Origin: Aliirhizobium smilacinae
GTDB taxonomy: Bacteria > Pseudomonadota > Alphaproteobacteria > Rhizobiales > Rhizobiaceae
DNA: 64,000 bases
Assembly (NCBI RefSeq): GCF_006335145.1
Contig: NZ_VDMN01000001.1
Coordinates: 1,054,001-1,118,000 of the forward strand
Direction: 5' to 3'
The translations under genes were made by a program, and so were the position numbers. Shown here in pieces: positions 1-9,438 of the stretch. Every line of letters starts with the position of its first letter. Position 1 is the stretch's first letter. The notes under the pieces were generated by a model. It had not been told where the DNA came from. It was given only the letters and a program-made list of their open reading frames with translations, and ran no database searches.

Positions 1-309
1 CACGACAGTCACCACGCCGATCGCAAGCTTTCGCACAATACTTGGTTTTGAAGCGTCGCCTGCGCCTTCGCCAGACTTGGCCGCAGCCGCCAGAAGACGG
101 CGACCGATCTCGGCGCGCGCATATTCTGCCTCCTCGGCACTGATCAGACCACCAGCGCGATCCCGATCCAGCTCCTTCATCTGGTCGCGATAAACCGCGA
201 TCTCACCAGCATTTTCGGGCGCAAGAGCCTCAGGCCGCCGGGAGAGCGGATAAAGCAGCGCTGCCGCGACGATTGCCGTCAGGAGCGCAAGAAGGATCCA
301 TAAAATCAT
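1..309 (-). CDS. ccmI: c-type cytochrome biogenesis protein CcmI (CycH), N-terminal part
   Basis: The first 103 residues are inside the window and the gene runs off its left edge. Residues about 2-22 form one hydrophobic membrane segment (WILLALLTAIVAAALLYP). A cytoplasmic helical stretch follows, with YRDQMKELDRD and a GLISAEEAE-type motif typical of CcmI/CycH. In the family this subunit presents apocytochrome c to the haem lyase CcmF/H in the periplasm through a C-terminal TPR domain, which is not visible here. In rhizobia the cycHJKL cluster lies next to feuPQ, as seen here. The start is the ATG that opens directly onto the membrane segment. Confidence 0.9.
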   Translation of the reverse strand, partial: MILWILLALLTAIVAAALLYPLSRRPEALAPENAGEIAVYRDQMKELDRDRAGGLISAEEAEYARAEIGRRLLAAAAKSGEGAGDASKPSIVRKLAIGVVTVV

Positions 310-506
310 GTTCGCCAATTACTGCAACGTCGGTGGCTTTCCAATCGATTGCCAGCCGTTGACGTGAATTTGAGAGCTCACCGCGGCCCGCAGCCGCGTC
401 ACAGGCCAAGGTCTTTAGAACGTTTCAAGACTGATGGAAATGCCTATCGACAGCCATGACCTGTATCAAATTCACGAATGCGTGGGGAATACATCCCCAC
501 CTCATC

Positions 507-938
507 TCAATTCAGCGGCGTCCAGGTACCGTCATTATTGCGGCAGGCAGCGCCCCTTGCGACCATGTCCCGTCCCTCGATGGTGACCGTATGCCTGTAT
601 TGCCTGCAGTTCTGCGCGCCGACCTGGTAAGGAGCGTTGGCCACCACCGCACCGTTGGCATTGTCACCCTTCCACTGGACGGCCTGCCCACCGGCCGCCT
701 CTTCCAAAGCCCTATACTCCGCTTCCAGCGCCCGCGAACGATCGCTGGACGACAGTTCGGCGCCGCTGCGCCCGACAATACCGCCCTGCAGGGCCGTAAT
801 ATAGCCTGCGGATGCCGAGGGTTTTGGAGACAGCAATCCTCGCGCACCGGCCGCGGAACGCGACGTCGAAGTGCATCCGGAAACGACCGCAATTCCGCAA
901 AGGGTCAACAGCACGGTTGAAAAGCTCGTGGGGCGCAT
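507..938 (-). CDS. 17-kDa surface antigen-like lipoprotein
   Basis: A 143-residue protein with a lipoprotein signal: a hydrophobic h-region, then a lipobox ending VVSGC with the acylated cysteine at about residue 22. A glycine-rich stretch follows (SAGYITALQGGIVGRSG), then a C-terminal domain containing QCRQYRHTVTIEG-like residues as in the Rickettsia 17-kDa antigen / RT0821 family. It is predicted to sit in the outer membrane facing the periplasm. Its molecular role is unknown. I chose the internal ATG rather than one nine codons upstream because it places the charged n-region directly before the hydrophobic core. It lies between feuQ and ccmI on the same strand. Confidence 0.75.
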   Translation of the reverse strand: MRPTSFSTVLLTLCGIAVVSGCTSTSRSAAGARGLLSPKPSASAGYITALQGGIVGRSGAELSSSDRSRALEAEYRALEEAAGGQAVQWKGDNANGAVVANAPYQVGAQNCRQYRHTVTIEGRDMVARGAACRNNDGTWTPLN

Positions 939-1169
939 CGCTTGCTTATGGTCTCCGACTTGCACGCTTGGCGGAAGAGTGCCGGTTCGTCATAACAGTA
1001 TCTCAGACACCCCGAAGAATGTTTTCTCCGAATACGCTGATCGACACTGTTCCAGAACCCGGTCCGTCCGCCTTTCACTTCAATGATATAGCAGGCGGTG
1101 CGGGCGTCCAGAAGATATGACAGCAAGTCTTTAGCAGTTGCTCATTGGCCACAGCTTTTATCACCCGCG

Positions 1170-2615
1170 TCACGCCGCATCGCGCGTCATACCGGGAAGC
1201 AGCAACCGAACCCGCAAACCATCGCGCGCGCTACGGTCCAGATTGATGGTGCCGTGATATTCCGAGGCAATCTCGCTGACGATGGAAAGACCGAGACCCG
1301 CACCCGGCTTGCTTTCATCCAGCCGCTTGCCGCGCTTCAGCGCTATGACGATCTGATCCGGTTCCAGACCCGGCCCGTCATCCTCGACGATCAGCTCGAC
1401 CCATGCCCTGCGGTCGGCATCACCTTCGGCACCCGGCGGTGGCGCGGCTTGCACGGCCGACACCCAGACGGCGGTCTTTGCAAACTTGGCAGCGTTTTCC
1501 AGAAGATTGCCGACCGTCTCCTCCAGATCCTGTTGTTCCAGCGCGATCGCCAGCGCCTGCGGCGCTACGGACAGATTGAACTCTGTCTCAGGGTTAAGCC
1601 TGCGCATGACGCGCACCAGCCGCTCGAGAACCGGCTCGACCTCACTGCGCGCCAGCAGTGACTCGCGTTGTGCCGCAATGCGTGCGCGGCTGAGATAGGA
1701 CTGGACCTGGCTCTGCATCGCCTCTGCCTGCGAACGGACCAGATCGGACTGCACCTTCTCGCCGAGCCGCGATTCGTTGAGCATGACGGCGATCGGAGTT
1801 TTCAGCGAATGGGCGAGGTTGCCCACCTGCATGCGAGCCCGCTCGACAATGCGCCGGTTGCTTTCTATCAATGCATTGATGTCGTTGGCCAACGGCATGA
1901 TTTCGCGGGGAAACTGCCCTTCCAGACGCTCCACCTCACCGCGGCGCACCCGCTCCAGCGCACGTTGCGCGCCCTTCAACGGCAGCAGGCCGTAAAGGAT
2001 CGCCAGACCGTTGACGATCAGGCTGCCGATCCCGAAGACGGCAAGCGTGATATAGAGATTGCGCGAAAAGCCGCGAACGTCGTCCTCGACGACGGCCAGA
2101 TTGCCGGAGACGCGAAACCGCGCCGCGCGGCCTTCGCCGTCGAGAACCACTTCCGTCTCGGCCACGAGGACATTGTTGCCGAAAGCGTCGCTGGTCCGGT
2201 AGAAACGCTCGTATCGATTGTTGAACGGCACGCTCAGAATGGTCGGCACCTTGATGTTCGATGTGCCGAGAGACGACGAGGAAAGCGGTGTCGCCGCAAA
2301 TGTGCCAAGCGGCTCGATAATCCAGTACCAGCCGGTTTCAGGCTGGGAGAACCGCAAGTCGCCGAGCTGCGGATTGCCTGACAGCTTGTTGTCCTCGCCG
2401 ATCGTCATCGAGTTGATGACGTTATAGAGCTGCGCGCGTAGGAGATCCGTAAAGGCCCGTTCCGACGATTGCCGATAAAGCTGCGAGATGACGATCGCGA
2501 TCACCACCAACGCCACGGCCGACCATGCGGTCGCCAGAAGCAGCACGCGGGCGGTGAGTGACCGAAATCCTCCCATGCCCAGGCTCGGGGGCTGTTTCGG
2601 GATGCTATTGGGCAT
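1170..2615 (-). CDS. feuQ: sensor histidine kinase FeuQ
   Basis: A PhoQ-like membrane histidine kinase of about 480 residues. There is an N-terminal membrane helix (ARVLLLATAWSAVALVVIAI), a periplasmic sensor region, a second helix (LAVFGIGSLIVNGLAIL), then a HAMP-like linker. The phosphoacceptor motif is NLAHSLKTPIAV, and the ATP-binding G-boxes are VEDDGPGLEP and GAGLGLSIV. In Sinorhizobium meliloti FeuQ phosphorylates FeuP, which drives ndvA and other genes for cyclic glucan export and symbiosis. The gene begins inside the last codons of feuP, so translation is probably coupled. An ATG 11 codons further upstream or one 13 codons downstream is also possible. The feuQ name rests on gene order with feuP and ccmI. 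Confidence 0.85.
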   Translation of the reverse strand: MPNSIPKQPPSLGMGGFRSLTARVLLLATAWSAVALVVIAIVISQLYRQSSERAFTDLLRAQLYNVINSMTIGEDNKLSGNPQLGDLRFSQPETGWYWIIEPLGTFAATPLSSSSLGTSNIKVPTILSVPFNNRYERFYRTSDAFGNNVLVAETEVVLDGEGRAARFRVSGNLAVVEDDVRGFSRNLYITLAVFGIGSLIVNGLAILYGLLPLKGAQRALERVRRGEVERLEGQFPREIMPLANDINALIESNRRIVERARMQVGNLAHSLKTPIAVMLNESRLGEKVQSDLVRSQAEAMQSQVQSYLSRARIAAQRESLLARSEVEPVLERLVRVMRRLNPETEFNLSVAPQALAIALEQQDLEETVGNLLENAAKFAKTAVWVSAVQAAPPPGAEGDADRRAWVELIVEDDGPGLEPDQIVIALKRGKRLDESKPGAGLGLSIVSEIASEYHGTINLDRSARDGLRVRLLLPGMTRDAA

Positions 2616-3276
2616 CGGCCGGGGCTTGCATCCGGTAGCCGAGTCCACGCACGGTTTCGATCAGATCGACACCGATCTTCTTGCGCAGTCGGCCGACAAA
2701 AACCTCGATCGTGTTGGAATCGCGGTCGAAATCCTGATCGTACATATGCTCGACCAGCTCGGTGCGCGACACCACCGTGCCCATATGGTGCATCAGATAG
2801 GACAGGAGGCGGAATTCGTGGGACGTCAGTTTCAGCGTCACGCCATCGACCGTCGCCTTCGACGCCTTGGTGTCGAGGCGCACCGGACCACAAACGATCT
2901 CGGAAGACGAATGGCCGGCGGCACGGCGGATCAGGGCGCGCACCCGCGCCAGCACTTCCTCAACGTGAAAGGGTTTTGCCACATAATCGTCGGCACCGGC
3001 ATCGATACCCGCCACCTTGTCGCTCCAGCGATCACGGGCCGTCAGCATCAGAACCGGCATGCCCTTGCCGTTGGAACGCCATTTCTCGACGACGGTTATG
3101 CCGTCCATTTCCGGCAGGCCGATATCGAGGATCACTGCGTCATAGGGTTCGGTATCACCGAGAAAATGGCCTTCCTCGCCGTCGAAAGCGGTATCGACGA
3201 CATAACCGGATTCCTTCAGAGCATCCGAAAGCTGTCGGTTGAGATTGACGTCGTCTTCGACCACGAGAATGCGCAT
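2605..3276 (-). CDS. feuP: OmpR-family response regulator FeuP
   Basis: A 223-residue response regulator. The receiver domain has the acidic pair E7-D8-D9, the phosphoacceptor D51 in VILDIGLP, and a conserved lysine in DDYVAKPF. A C-terminal winged-helix OmpR/PhoB domain (about 125-220) contains the HEFRLLSYLM and RTELVEHMYD motifs. It receives phosphate from FeuQ encoded downstream. In S. meliloti the regulon includes ndvA, needed for cyclic beta-glucan export and nodule invasion. The stop codon overlaps the feuQ start. Confidence 0.9.
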   Translation of the reverse strand: MRILVVEDDVNLNRQLSDALKESGYVVDTAFDGEEGHFLGDTEPYDAVILDIGLPEMDGITVVEKWRSNGKGMPVLMLTARDRWSDKVAGIDAGADDYVAKPFHVEEVLARVRALIRRAAGHSSSEIVCGPVRLDTKASKATVDGVTLKLTSHEFRLLSYLMHHMGTVVSRTELVEHMYDQDFDRDSNTIEVFVGRLRKKIGVDLIETVRGLGYRMQAPADAQ

Positions 3277-3380
3277 TACCCGTCCCCTGCAATTAAATCT
3301 GGCACGTATCTAGCGCATCGGACCTGAAACCGCATCCGGTTTTCGAAAGCTGTGACGCGAAGACACCCGGCTTTTCTGCC

Positions 3381-3644
3381 TTACATCGGCACCCGGACGG
3401 TAACCTTGCGCGGCCGTTCGCTGCCGTTGCCCTGTACGAGGACGGTGACGACACAGGTCTGGCCGTCCGAGGACGGCTGGGCCGAAAGAAGCTGTCCACC
3501 GGTATCGCGAACGACGCGCGACGCGGCGGTGCCGCAGTCGCCGGCGACCAGCACGAGATAGTCCCGTGCAGTCGCAGGCTCTCCGGGCAAAGCTGCAAAT
3601 GCAGTGCCGGCGGCCAAAATCGCGATGATCGGCAGTCGCGCCAT
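3381..3644 (-). CDS. feuN: small periplasmic protein, probable FeuN (FeuPQ inhibitor)
   Basis: An 87-residue protein with a clear Sec signal peptide (residues about 1-18, cleavage near AFA-AL) and a small soluble remainder containing two cysteines (GDCGTAASR and GQTCVVTV) that could form a disulfide. It sits directly upstream of feuP on the same strand. S. meliloti feuN occupies the same place and encodes a periplasmic protein of similar length (about 83 residues) that restrains FeuQ. The name rests on position, size and export signal. I could not compare sequences, so treat it as probable. Confidence 0.65.
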   Translation of the reverse strand: MARLPIIAILAAGTAFAALPGEPATARDYLVLVAGDCGTAASRVVRDTGGQLLSAQPSSDGQTCVVTVLVQGNGSERPRKVTVRVPM

Positions 3645-3751
3645 GTTTACCCGTTTCCACTCAACCGACGAAAGGTCATGTCCAAAGCATGTTATGGATT
3701 ATGTATCGGATGACGGCTGAATGGCAAATGAATGCTGTGTAATGCTGGCCT

Positions 3752-3982
3752 TCAGGAAGCCCCCGAGCCCCCTTTTCCACCGATCGAACCAGTTGCAACC
3801 AGGCGTCCGTAAAGGGCCAGAAGGCCGCCTGTCGCACCCGTCAGGGTTACCGCGATATCGGCCAGTTCCGCCTGGTCCGCGGCCCCGATCTCCAGTCCGG
3901 CCAGGTGCAACCCGGAGGCCGCGACTGCGATCAAAGCACCCCAGATCGTCTTCGACTGATACCAGTTTTTCATCATATCCAT
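3752..3982 (-). CDS. small holin-like membrane protein of the GTA/prophage cluster
   Basis: A 76-residue protein beginning MDMMKNWYQSKTIWGALIAV. The N-terminal W-Y-Q-S-K-T-x-W-G motif followed by two short hydrophobic stretches (residues about 13-30 and 44-62) is common in small phage and GTA membrane proteins of rhizobia. It has a good ribosome-binding site (AAGGAG, 8 nt before the ATG). It lies immediately downstream of the gp15 relic on the same strand, at the end of the GTA cluster, so a holin-like lysis role is a reasonable inference. No experimental homologue is known to me. Confidence 0.6.
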   Translation of the reverse strand: MDMMKNWYQSKTIWGALIAVAASGLHLAGLEIGAADQAELADIAVTLTGATGGLLALYGRLVATGSIGGKGGSGAS

Positions 3983-4000
3983 CCGTTCATCTCCTTGTTA

Positions 4001-7000
4001 TCAAAGATTGATCACCGAGCGCGCCGGAATGCCGAGTGGAACGGCGCGCCCCATCTGCCTGACGGTCAAATCGATCACCGCCAGCCGCGTGCCGAAATCG
4101 GCAAGCTCGTCTTCTGCCGGATAAAGGAAGGACGGCTCGGTCACCTCGACGCTCCTCAACCACCGCTCCGCCCGCCATCAGATCGAGACGGTATCGCTCC
4201 TGCGGTTCGTCCAGCGGAATGTCGGAAGCCTCCCAGCCGTCCGCGTCGATCCGACCCCGTCTTGTCCAGCCGATCGCGATGTCACCATCGCTTCTGCGTT
4301 CTGCCCGCAGATGCACCGGAGCCATCGGCGTCTCGGCTCGCTCACCACCCGCAAAGACATGAGGCCCCACACGGTCGCCATTGCTGCCGAGGCTCTCGGC
4401 AAGCCAGTTGAGCGACCGGCCACGCTCCTCGCCGCCAAGCCCGAGCGGCACGATTGAGTCATCCAGAACCACGCACACACTTCTTGCCAAGGCACCTGCC
4501 GCAGTCGCGTCCTGCGTCCCAGAAAGTCCACGCATCAGACCCGACAGCCACCAGCGTTTGGGCGCGACTTCCTCGGCAGACAGGAAGCCTATGATTTCCC
4601 AGACATCGTTTTGGGCTCTCACCGCGATCCGGTTTTCGCCGGACAGCACGGCCAGTTCATCCGCGGACGAAAGCCCGCCGAAATGGAGGTCCAGTTCCAA
4701 CACGTTCGCATGGTCGAACCGACCGGAAATGCCGGGAAGCAATGGAGAAGAAAGCGCTCCGAGCCGCGCCGGGCGGTCGATCGTCACCCGCGTCCTGTAG
4801 CCTTCGCTGGTCGTTGATGAAGAGATGGCCATGCGGCGCCAGGGCCGGCAATATCCGGCAATACAGGCGAAACTTTCAGCCGCCGCATCGGTCAGGCGCG
4901 GCAGATCCATGAAATGCAGGATCGGCTGGAACGCATCGAAGACGCCTCCGCCGCTCGTATTGCGCCGGCCGGCCATCACGTTTGAACTGGACGGAGGAAG
5001 AGCCGCATGGTGCCGCGCCTCGATCCGGCGCACCGCACCCTCCTCGACCCGCTCGACCACGAATGTCCCATCCGGTCCATGGACAAGCCGGATCGCATCC
5101 CCGTCTCGATTGCCTGCTCGCTCGGCGAGATGGCAAAGCTGAGCGTTCGCCTGGCAATACGGTTCGCTCGCAAAGCGGTTTCAACCGCGCCAAGCGCCGT
5201 TTCCTCAGAGAGCGTTGCCGGTAGATCATACCCCAGTACCCGGCGACTTTCCGCCGCGACCGGGCGTGAGCGCGCACTCGCCTGTTCGTAGTCCAGCATC
5301 GGATTGTAAAACGTCAGTGCCGCCTCGGCGGGAAAATCGCTGTCATGACCGCGATTTTCAGTCCACAGCGGTTCGTCTTCGATGTCGACCAGAACTATAA
5401 TTTCATGCGGCTTGAGACTCGATCCAAGCCGCGAAAGAAAGCTGATCCGGCCAGAATCCTCGACCGCATCGATCTGAAAGACATCCATCAGCGGTTCGAT
5501 CAAGGCCCGTGCCGAGATCAGATCGGCCTGTACATAACCGCTCAGATCGCCGCTCATCGCCGAAACATCGAAATTCTCGATACCGTGGTCGATGAGGATC
5601 GCTGCAATCGCATCGGCAAGCGTCGTGCCGCCGATACGTCCGTTGAGCCAGTGACCGGTCCGCCAGTTGCTGCCGTCACTCCATATCGACAGATCATCCG
5701 GAAACGCCGGCTGCGGTCGTGCATCCCAGGACCAGACGAACATGTGACCCGGATCGACCATGCCTTCCGGCGCATCACCGCCCTGCCAGTGATCGTGATG
5801 CGCTTCGAGGAACCGCCGCTGCTGACTGTCCGCCCTGCCACCCGACGAAAAATAAGGGAGACTGCTTTCCGCCGATTTCGGATCGACGAATACGTTCGGC
5901 TGGTTGGCGCCCTTGTCCACCGCGGGGCAGCCCAGTTCGGTAAACCACACGGGCTTCATGCCCGGCGTCCAGGCGGTTGGCACTGCCCTCTCCGCACCAC
6001 CCACCCGGTCGAAATGCGGGTGCCACCACCAGTCTGAAATATCCTTGTAGCGAAACACCCAGGGCTTGCCGGCCAGTCCATCGCTGATTGGAGAGCGCTT
6101 TCGGCTGAACCGGTCGGCGTCGCTGGCGTAATACCAGTCATATCCCTCGCCGGCCGCAATCTGCCGCGCCATCCCAGCTGCATCGTCACGCGCCGCAAAT
6201 CCATCCGGATTAACCTCAGCGAGATCCTCGTCGCGCCAGTCGGAGAGCGGCATGTAATTGTCGATCCCGACGGCGTCTATATCCGGCGACGCCCAGAGCG
6301 GATCGAGGTGGAAAAACACGTCCCCCGATCCATCCTGCGGATGATAACCGAAATATTCGCTCCAATCGGCGCCATAGGTGATCTTCGTCGCGGCATCCAT
6401 CCGCGCTCTGACGTCGGCTGCCAGATCGACCAGCTCTTCGACGAAAGGAAAGCGATCCGCCTCATCGCGCAATTGCGTCAGTCCGCGCAGTTCCGAGCCG
6501 ATGATGAAACCATCCACCCCACCCGCATCGACAGCCAGTTCCGCGTAGTGCAGAACCATACGGCGATACCCTTCCGCTCCACCGCCGAAAGCTTCGACCT
6601 GTGTCCGTGCAGCCGCCGTCTTGTCCGCCGTCCCAGCTTGTCCGGGCGCCGGATGGCAGGTGATCCGCCCACGCCAGGGATAGGCCGCCTGTTCCTCCCC
6701 GCCATGGGGATCGGAAAGGCCGTTGCCCGGCGGAATATCCATCATCACGAAGGGATAGAGGCAGACTTTCAGCCCTCGCGCCTTGAGATCTGCGATCGCC
6801 GCCCTGACACTGGCATCGCTCGGCGTGCCGCCATAGGCAGGCCCACCGTCCCGCCGGCTGATAAGATATGCGCTACCACGGTCTATGCCGGCCACCGACC
6901 ACGGATCGCTCTCATCCCGCCGTTCATCCACCTCGACGCCGGGCAAGATCCTGCAATGCCCGGCGCGCAAGTCCGTGCCGAACCATGACACAACCAGCGC

Positions 7001-7795
7001 CACCCGTTTGAGGTTAGGGCAAAGCGCCTGCAACTCGTCGATGGAGGCCTGCCAGTCGGTCAGCGCCGTCGTCGTATGCCGGTTGATGATGCGGCCGCTG
7101 CCCTCGCTGGTCTTTTCCGTCACTTGGCCGGTCTGGTAGCCATGCTCCGTCGCGCCTGGAATGATCGTCACCGCGCGGATTTGGCTCTCCAGCGTTCCGA
7201 CCGGCCGCAACACCTCGAATTGCAGAAGGGGGATACGATTGCCGAAGACATCGAGCGGCAACCGTTCGAAAACGACATAGGCAAGCCCGCGATAAGCAGG
7301 CGCCAACCCATCGCCCTGTTTCGCCTCGATCAGAGGATCAGGCAATTGATCTTCTTCGCCACGATAAACGCGCATCTCGATCGCCGTCAGGTCGATCTCA
7401 CGACCGTCCGCCCAGACACGTCTTACCCCGGCGATCGGCCCTTCACACAACCCGGTGGCGAAATTGGCAAAATACCGAAAGGTCTCGACCCGCGGTCCCG
7501 TCGCCTTGCCGCCGGTGCGCTCGCTGGTCACCTCCTCCTCGAAACGCGTCGCCCAGATCAGCGTCCCGCCGATCCGCGCCGTCCCGTAAAGCCGGTTGAT
7601 CGCGGTGCCCTCATCGGCTCCTGGAATGCGTGCCGTACCGAGCCTCGCGCCCGAAATCGTCTGGCTACCATTGATCAACGCCCGATCGACAACACTGCCG
7701 GCCAAAGCGCCTGCAGCCCGCCCGCCAATCGCCCCGATCGGACCGAAGACACCACCGAGCGCAGCCCCTGCCGCCTGAAAAAGAAGAGTGGCCAT
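4001..7795 (-). pseudogene. GTA gp15 (phage tail/host-specificity 'megatron' protein), frameshifted
   Basis: The full-length reading is about 1,264 residues, as expected for GTA gp15, the baseplate hub and tip protein of the tail. It opens MATLLFQAAGAALGG after a GGGGAGAG ribosome-binding site. A glycoside-hydrolase-like (GTA TIM-barrel) region lies near the middle (GADWSEYFGYHP, WFTELGCPAVDKGANQPN). The reading frame is lost at a run of four C (5099-5102 on the plus strand): adding one base restores GDAIRLVHGPDGTFVVERVEE. The second frame then continues for about 950 bp to near 4147-4162, where removing one base (for example one of a TT pair on the coding strand) restores VEVTEPSFLYPAED to the natural end SVINL. 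The two shifts compensate, so the final segment is again in the original frame. Either the gene is decaying or both are base-calling errors. Confidence 0.85.
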
Positions 7796-7964
7796 AAGCT
7801 CTCCCCACGCATCAGCCTTCACGGCTGGATGCGCGTTAAAATTGTGATAGCGTGTGAATGTTTGGGAGCAAAAGCAGCATGCGCCGAGCCAGCCCGGCGC
7901 ATCAGCGAAGACTGGCTACGCTGACTTTGGCAGAAGCCCTGCTTTCAAACCTGGAGGTGATGTT

Positions 7965-8054
7965 ATGAGGCTCAAGCCGATTAGCGTTACGCTTATCTGG
8001 AGGGTGACCCGGACGGGCTGGTCAATAGCCGTCCGGATCAATCTCAAAAGATAA
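7965..8054 (+). CDS. 29-residue basic peptide gene in the GTA cluster (opposite strand)
   Basis: A short ORF starting MRLKPISVTLIWRV and ending RINLKR, with no acidic residue and seven basic ones. Hydrophobic and basic residues alternate. Its start is preceded by a near-perfect Shine-Dalgarno sequence (GGAGGTGA, 3-10 nt upstream), unusually strong for a chance ORF. The mRNA would be highly structured: a GC-rich hairpin in the leader (GCGCCG/CGGCGC near 7882-7905), one inside the coding part (CCGGACGG/CCGTCCGG) and a third just after the stop (8062-8089, GGTGGGCGGGG/CCCCCGCTCACC). It sits in the gap between gp14 and gp15 and runs against them. Function is unknown. A small toxic or membrane-active peptide is one possibility. 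Confidence 0.45.
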   Translation: MRLKPISVTLIWRVTRTGWSIAVRINLKR

Positions 8055-8122
8055 GTAAACCGGTGGGCGGGGTTGCACCCCCGCTCACCACTTCAGCAAT
8101 ATACGCCAGCCCGCCGCCGTTT

Positions 8123-8566
8123 TCAATCAGTCCGTGCCGTTGGAAACCGATGCACCGCAGCGATCCGCCGTCTCCACGATGGCACCAGCGCCGAGCGTGT
8201 CACCGTGGCCTGCTCATAGGCATGGATAAAATGCGTCGGCGCTGCCAGAATGCCCGCATGCTTGGCGGCGCAATCCGGTCGCCAGCGAAACAACAGCAGA
8301 TCGCCAGGCTGAGCTTCATCGAGCACCAGAGACTGGCCGAACAATCGCCGCGCCGCCGCGAGTAATCGGTCCTCACCGCTTCGCTCCGCCCAATCCGGCG
8401 CATAAGGCGGCACTGCCTGCGGCTCTTCGCCATAAAGCTCGCGCCAGATGCCGCGGATCAGGCCGATGCAATCGCAGCCCACACCCTTCTTCGCGCCCTG
8501 ATGCCGGTATGGCGTGCCGATCCAGCTTTGCGCCAGCGCAACGATCCTGTCACCCATCTCGCTCAT
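8123..8566 (-). CDS. GTA gp14, NlpC/P60 family peptidase
   Basis: A 147-residue NlpC/P60 cysteine peptidase. The nucleophile lies in GVGCDCIGLIRG, the catalytic histidine is probably in AKHAGIL, and GDLLLFRW precedes it. In RcGTA this tail-tip peptidase cuts cell-wall peptides during DNA entry. The start codon (MSEMGDRIV) overlaps the end of gp13 by 4 nt (ATGA), showing translational coupling and correcting a longer possible start 40 codons upstream. It appears intact. Confidence 0.88.
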   Translation of the reverse strand: MSEMGDRIVALAQSWIGTPYRHQGAKKGVGCDCIGLIRGIWRELYGEEPQAVPPYAPDWAERSGEDRLLAAARRLFGQSLVLDEAQPGDLLLFRWRPDCAAKHAGILAAPTHFIHAYEQATVTRSALVPSWRRRIAAVHRFPTARTD

Positions 8567-9438
8567 TCGAAGATCGGTCCGCCGTCGTGGATCCGCTCCC
8601 CGTCCGCATAGGAATAGGCGAAGTTCGCTCCCGGCACATGCGGGAACCCACGAAAATTCAGCTGGTTGGCAAAACGTGCCCGGCATGTCTCAAACGTCTT
8701 GTCGCATCCGGCCGTCACGGTGAAGGTCCGACCAGGCTCGACCTCCTCTTCCAGCGGCAGCCACAGCGAAAGCACCACCGTCCCGTCGGCGCGCCGCTCG
8801 TGCATGTCCACCTCTGCGAATATACCGCTGGAAAACGCGATCCTGCCCTGCCGGAAGAAACCACCGGCGAAACCCGCCAGCCCCGAAACCAGCAGCCTGC
8901 TCCGATCGCCCATCTCGATCACCTCGCCCTCACCGCGCCAAACGGCAAGGTTCACCCGGCAACGGCCATCCCCGAGGCTCGCGTCACAACGGCGATTGTA
9001 GAGCCTCCCCTGCGGCTGGTTCAGCCGGTGCGCCAGGCTGCGCAACTCGGCGCGAAACTGGCCGCCTGCCCGCACTACCTCGCCGATTTCCCGGACATTG
9101 AGCAGCATACGCTCATCCGGCGCCGCCCAATTGACCAGAAACAGCTCGACCCGCGCCCCGTCATACCGTCCGGCAGCCAGATCCGCCTCATCTATCGCGG
9201 CATTCGAAAACCCGCCCGCCACTTCGTCGGCTCCAGCGCCCAGCCCTGCCGCCTGCTCGCTTTCGCTTGCCGCAAACCCGCTCGCCGCCAAAAAGCCCGT
9301 GTCATCAAATCCCAGATCCCGGTCATGGTCGGTAAAGCCGATCACTACGCCGTCGCGTCGCGTCACCCGCCAGCAATGGCAGATCGTCGTCGCCTGCCCG
9401 TCGAGATGCGCCTTCAGCGCCGAAGGGATCGTTCTCAT
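8563..9438 (-). CDS. GTA gp13, DUF2163 tail hub protein
   Basis: A 291-residue intact protein of the DUF2163 / phage-BR0599 family. Typical elements are HCWRVTRRDG and GFTDHDRDL near the N-terminus, RRCDASLGDGRC in the middle, and CDKTFETCRARF with FRGFPHVPG at the C-terminus. The four cysteines in these last motifs are thought to bind an iron-sulfur cluster in the GTA tail hub. It overlaps gp12 upstream and gp14 downstream by 4 nt each, the tight packing of an ancestral tail operon. Confidence 0.9.
   Translation of the reverse strand: MRTIPSALKAHLDGQATTICHCWRVTRRDGVVIGFTDHDRDLGFDDTGFLAASGFAASESEQAAGLGAGADEVAGGFSNAAIDEADLAAGRYDGARVELFLVNWAAPDERMLLNVREIGEVVRAGGQFRAELRSLAHRLNQPQGRLYNRRCDASLGDGRCRVNLAVWRGEGEVIEMGDRSRLLVSGLAGFAGGFFRQGRIAFSSGIFAEVDMHERRADGTVVLSLWLPLEEEVEPGRTFTVTAGCDKTFETCRARFANQLNFRGFPHVPGANFAYSYADGERIHDGGPIFE

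Noticed and set aside
482..500. Hairpin GTGGGG-N7-CCCCAC downstream of the lipoprotein gene as a terminator
   Set aside because: The stem is only six pairs and no T-tract follows on either strand.
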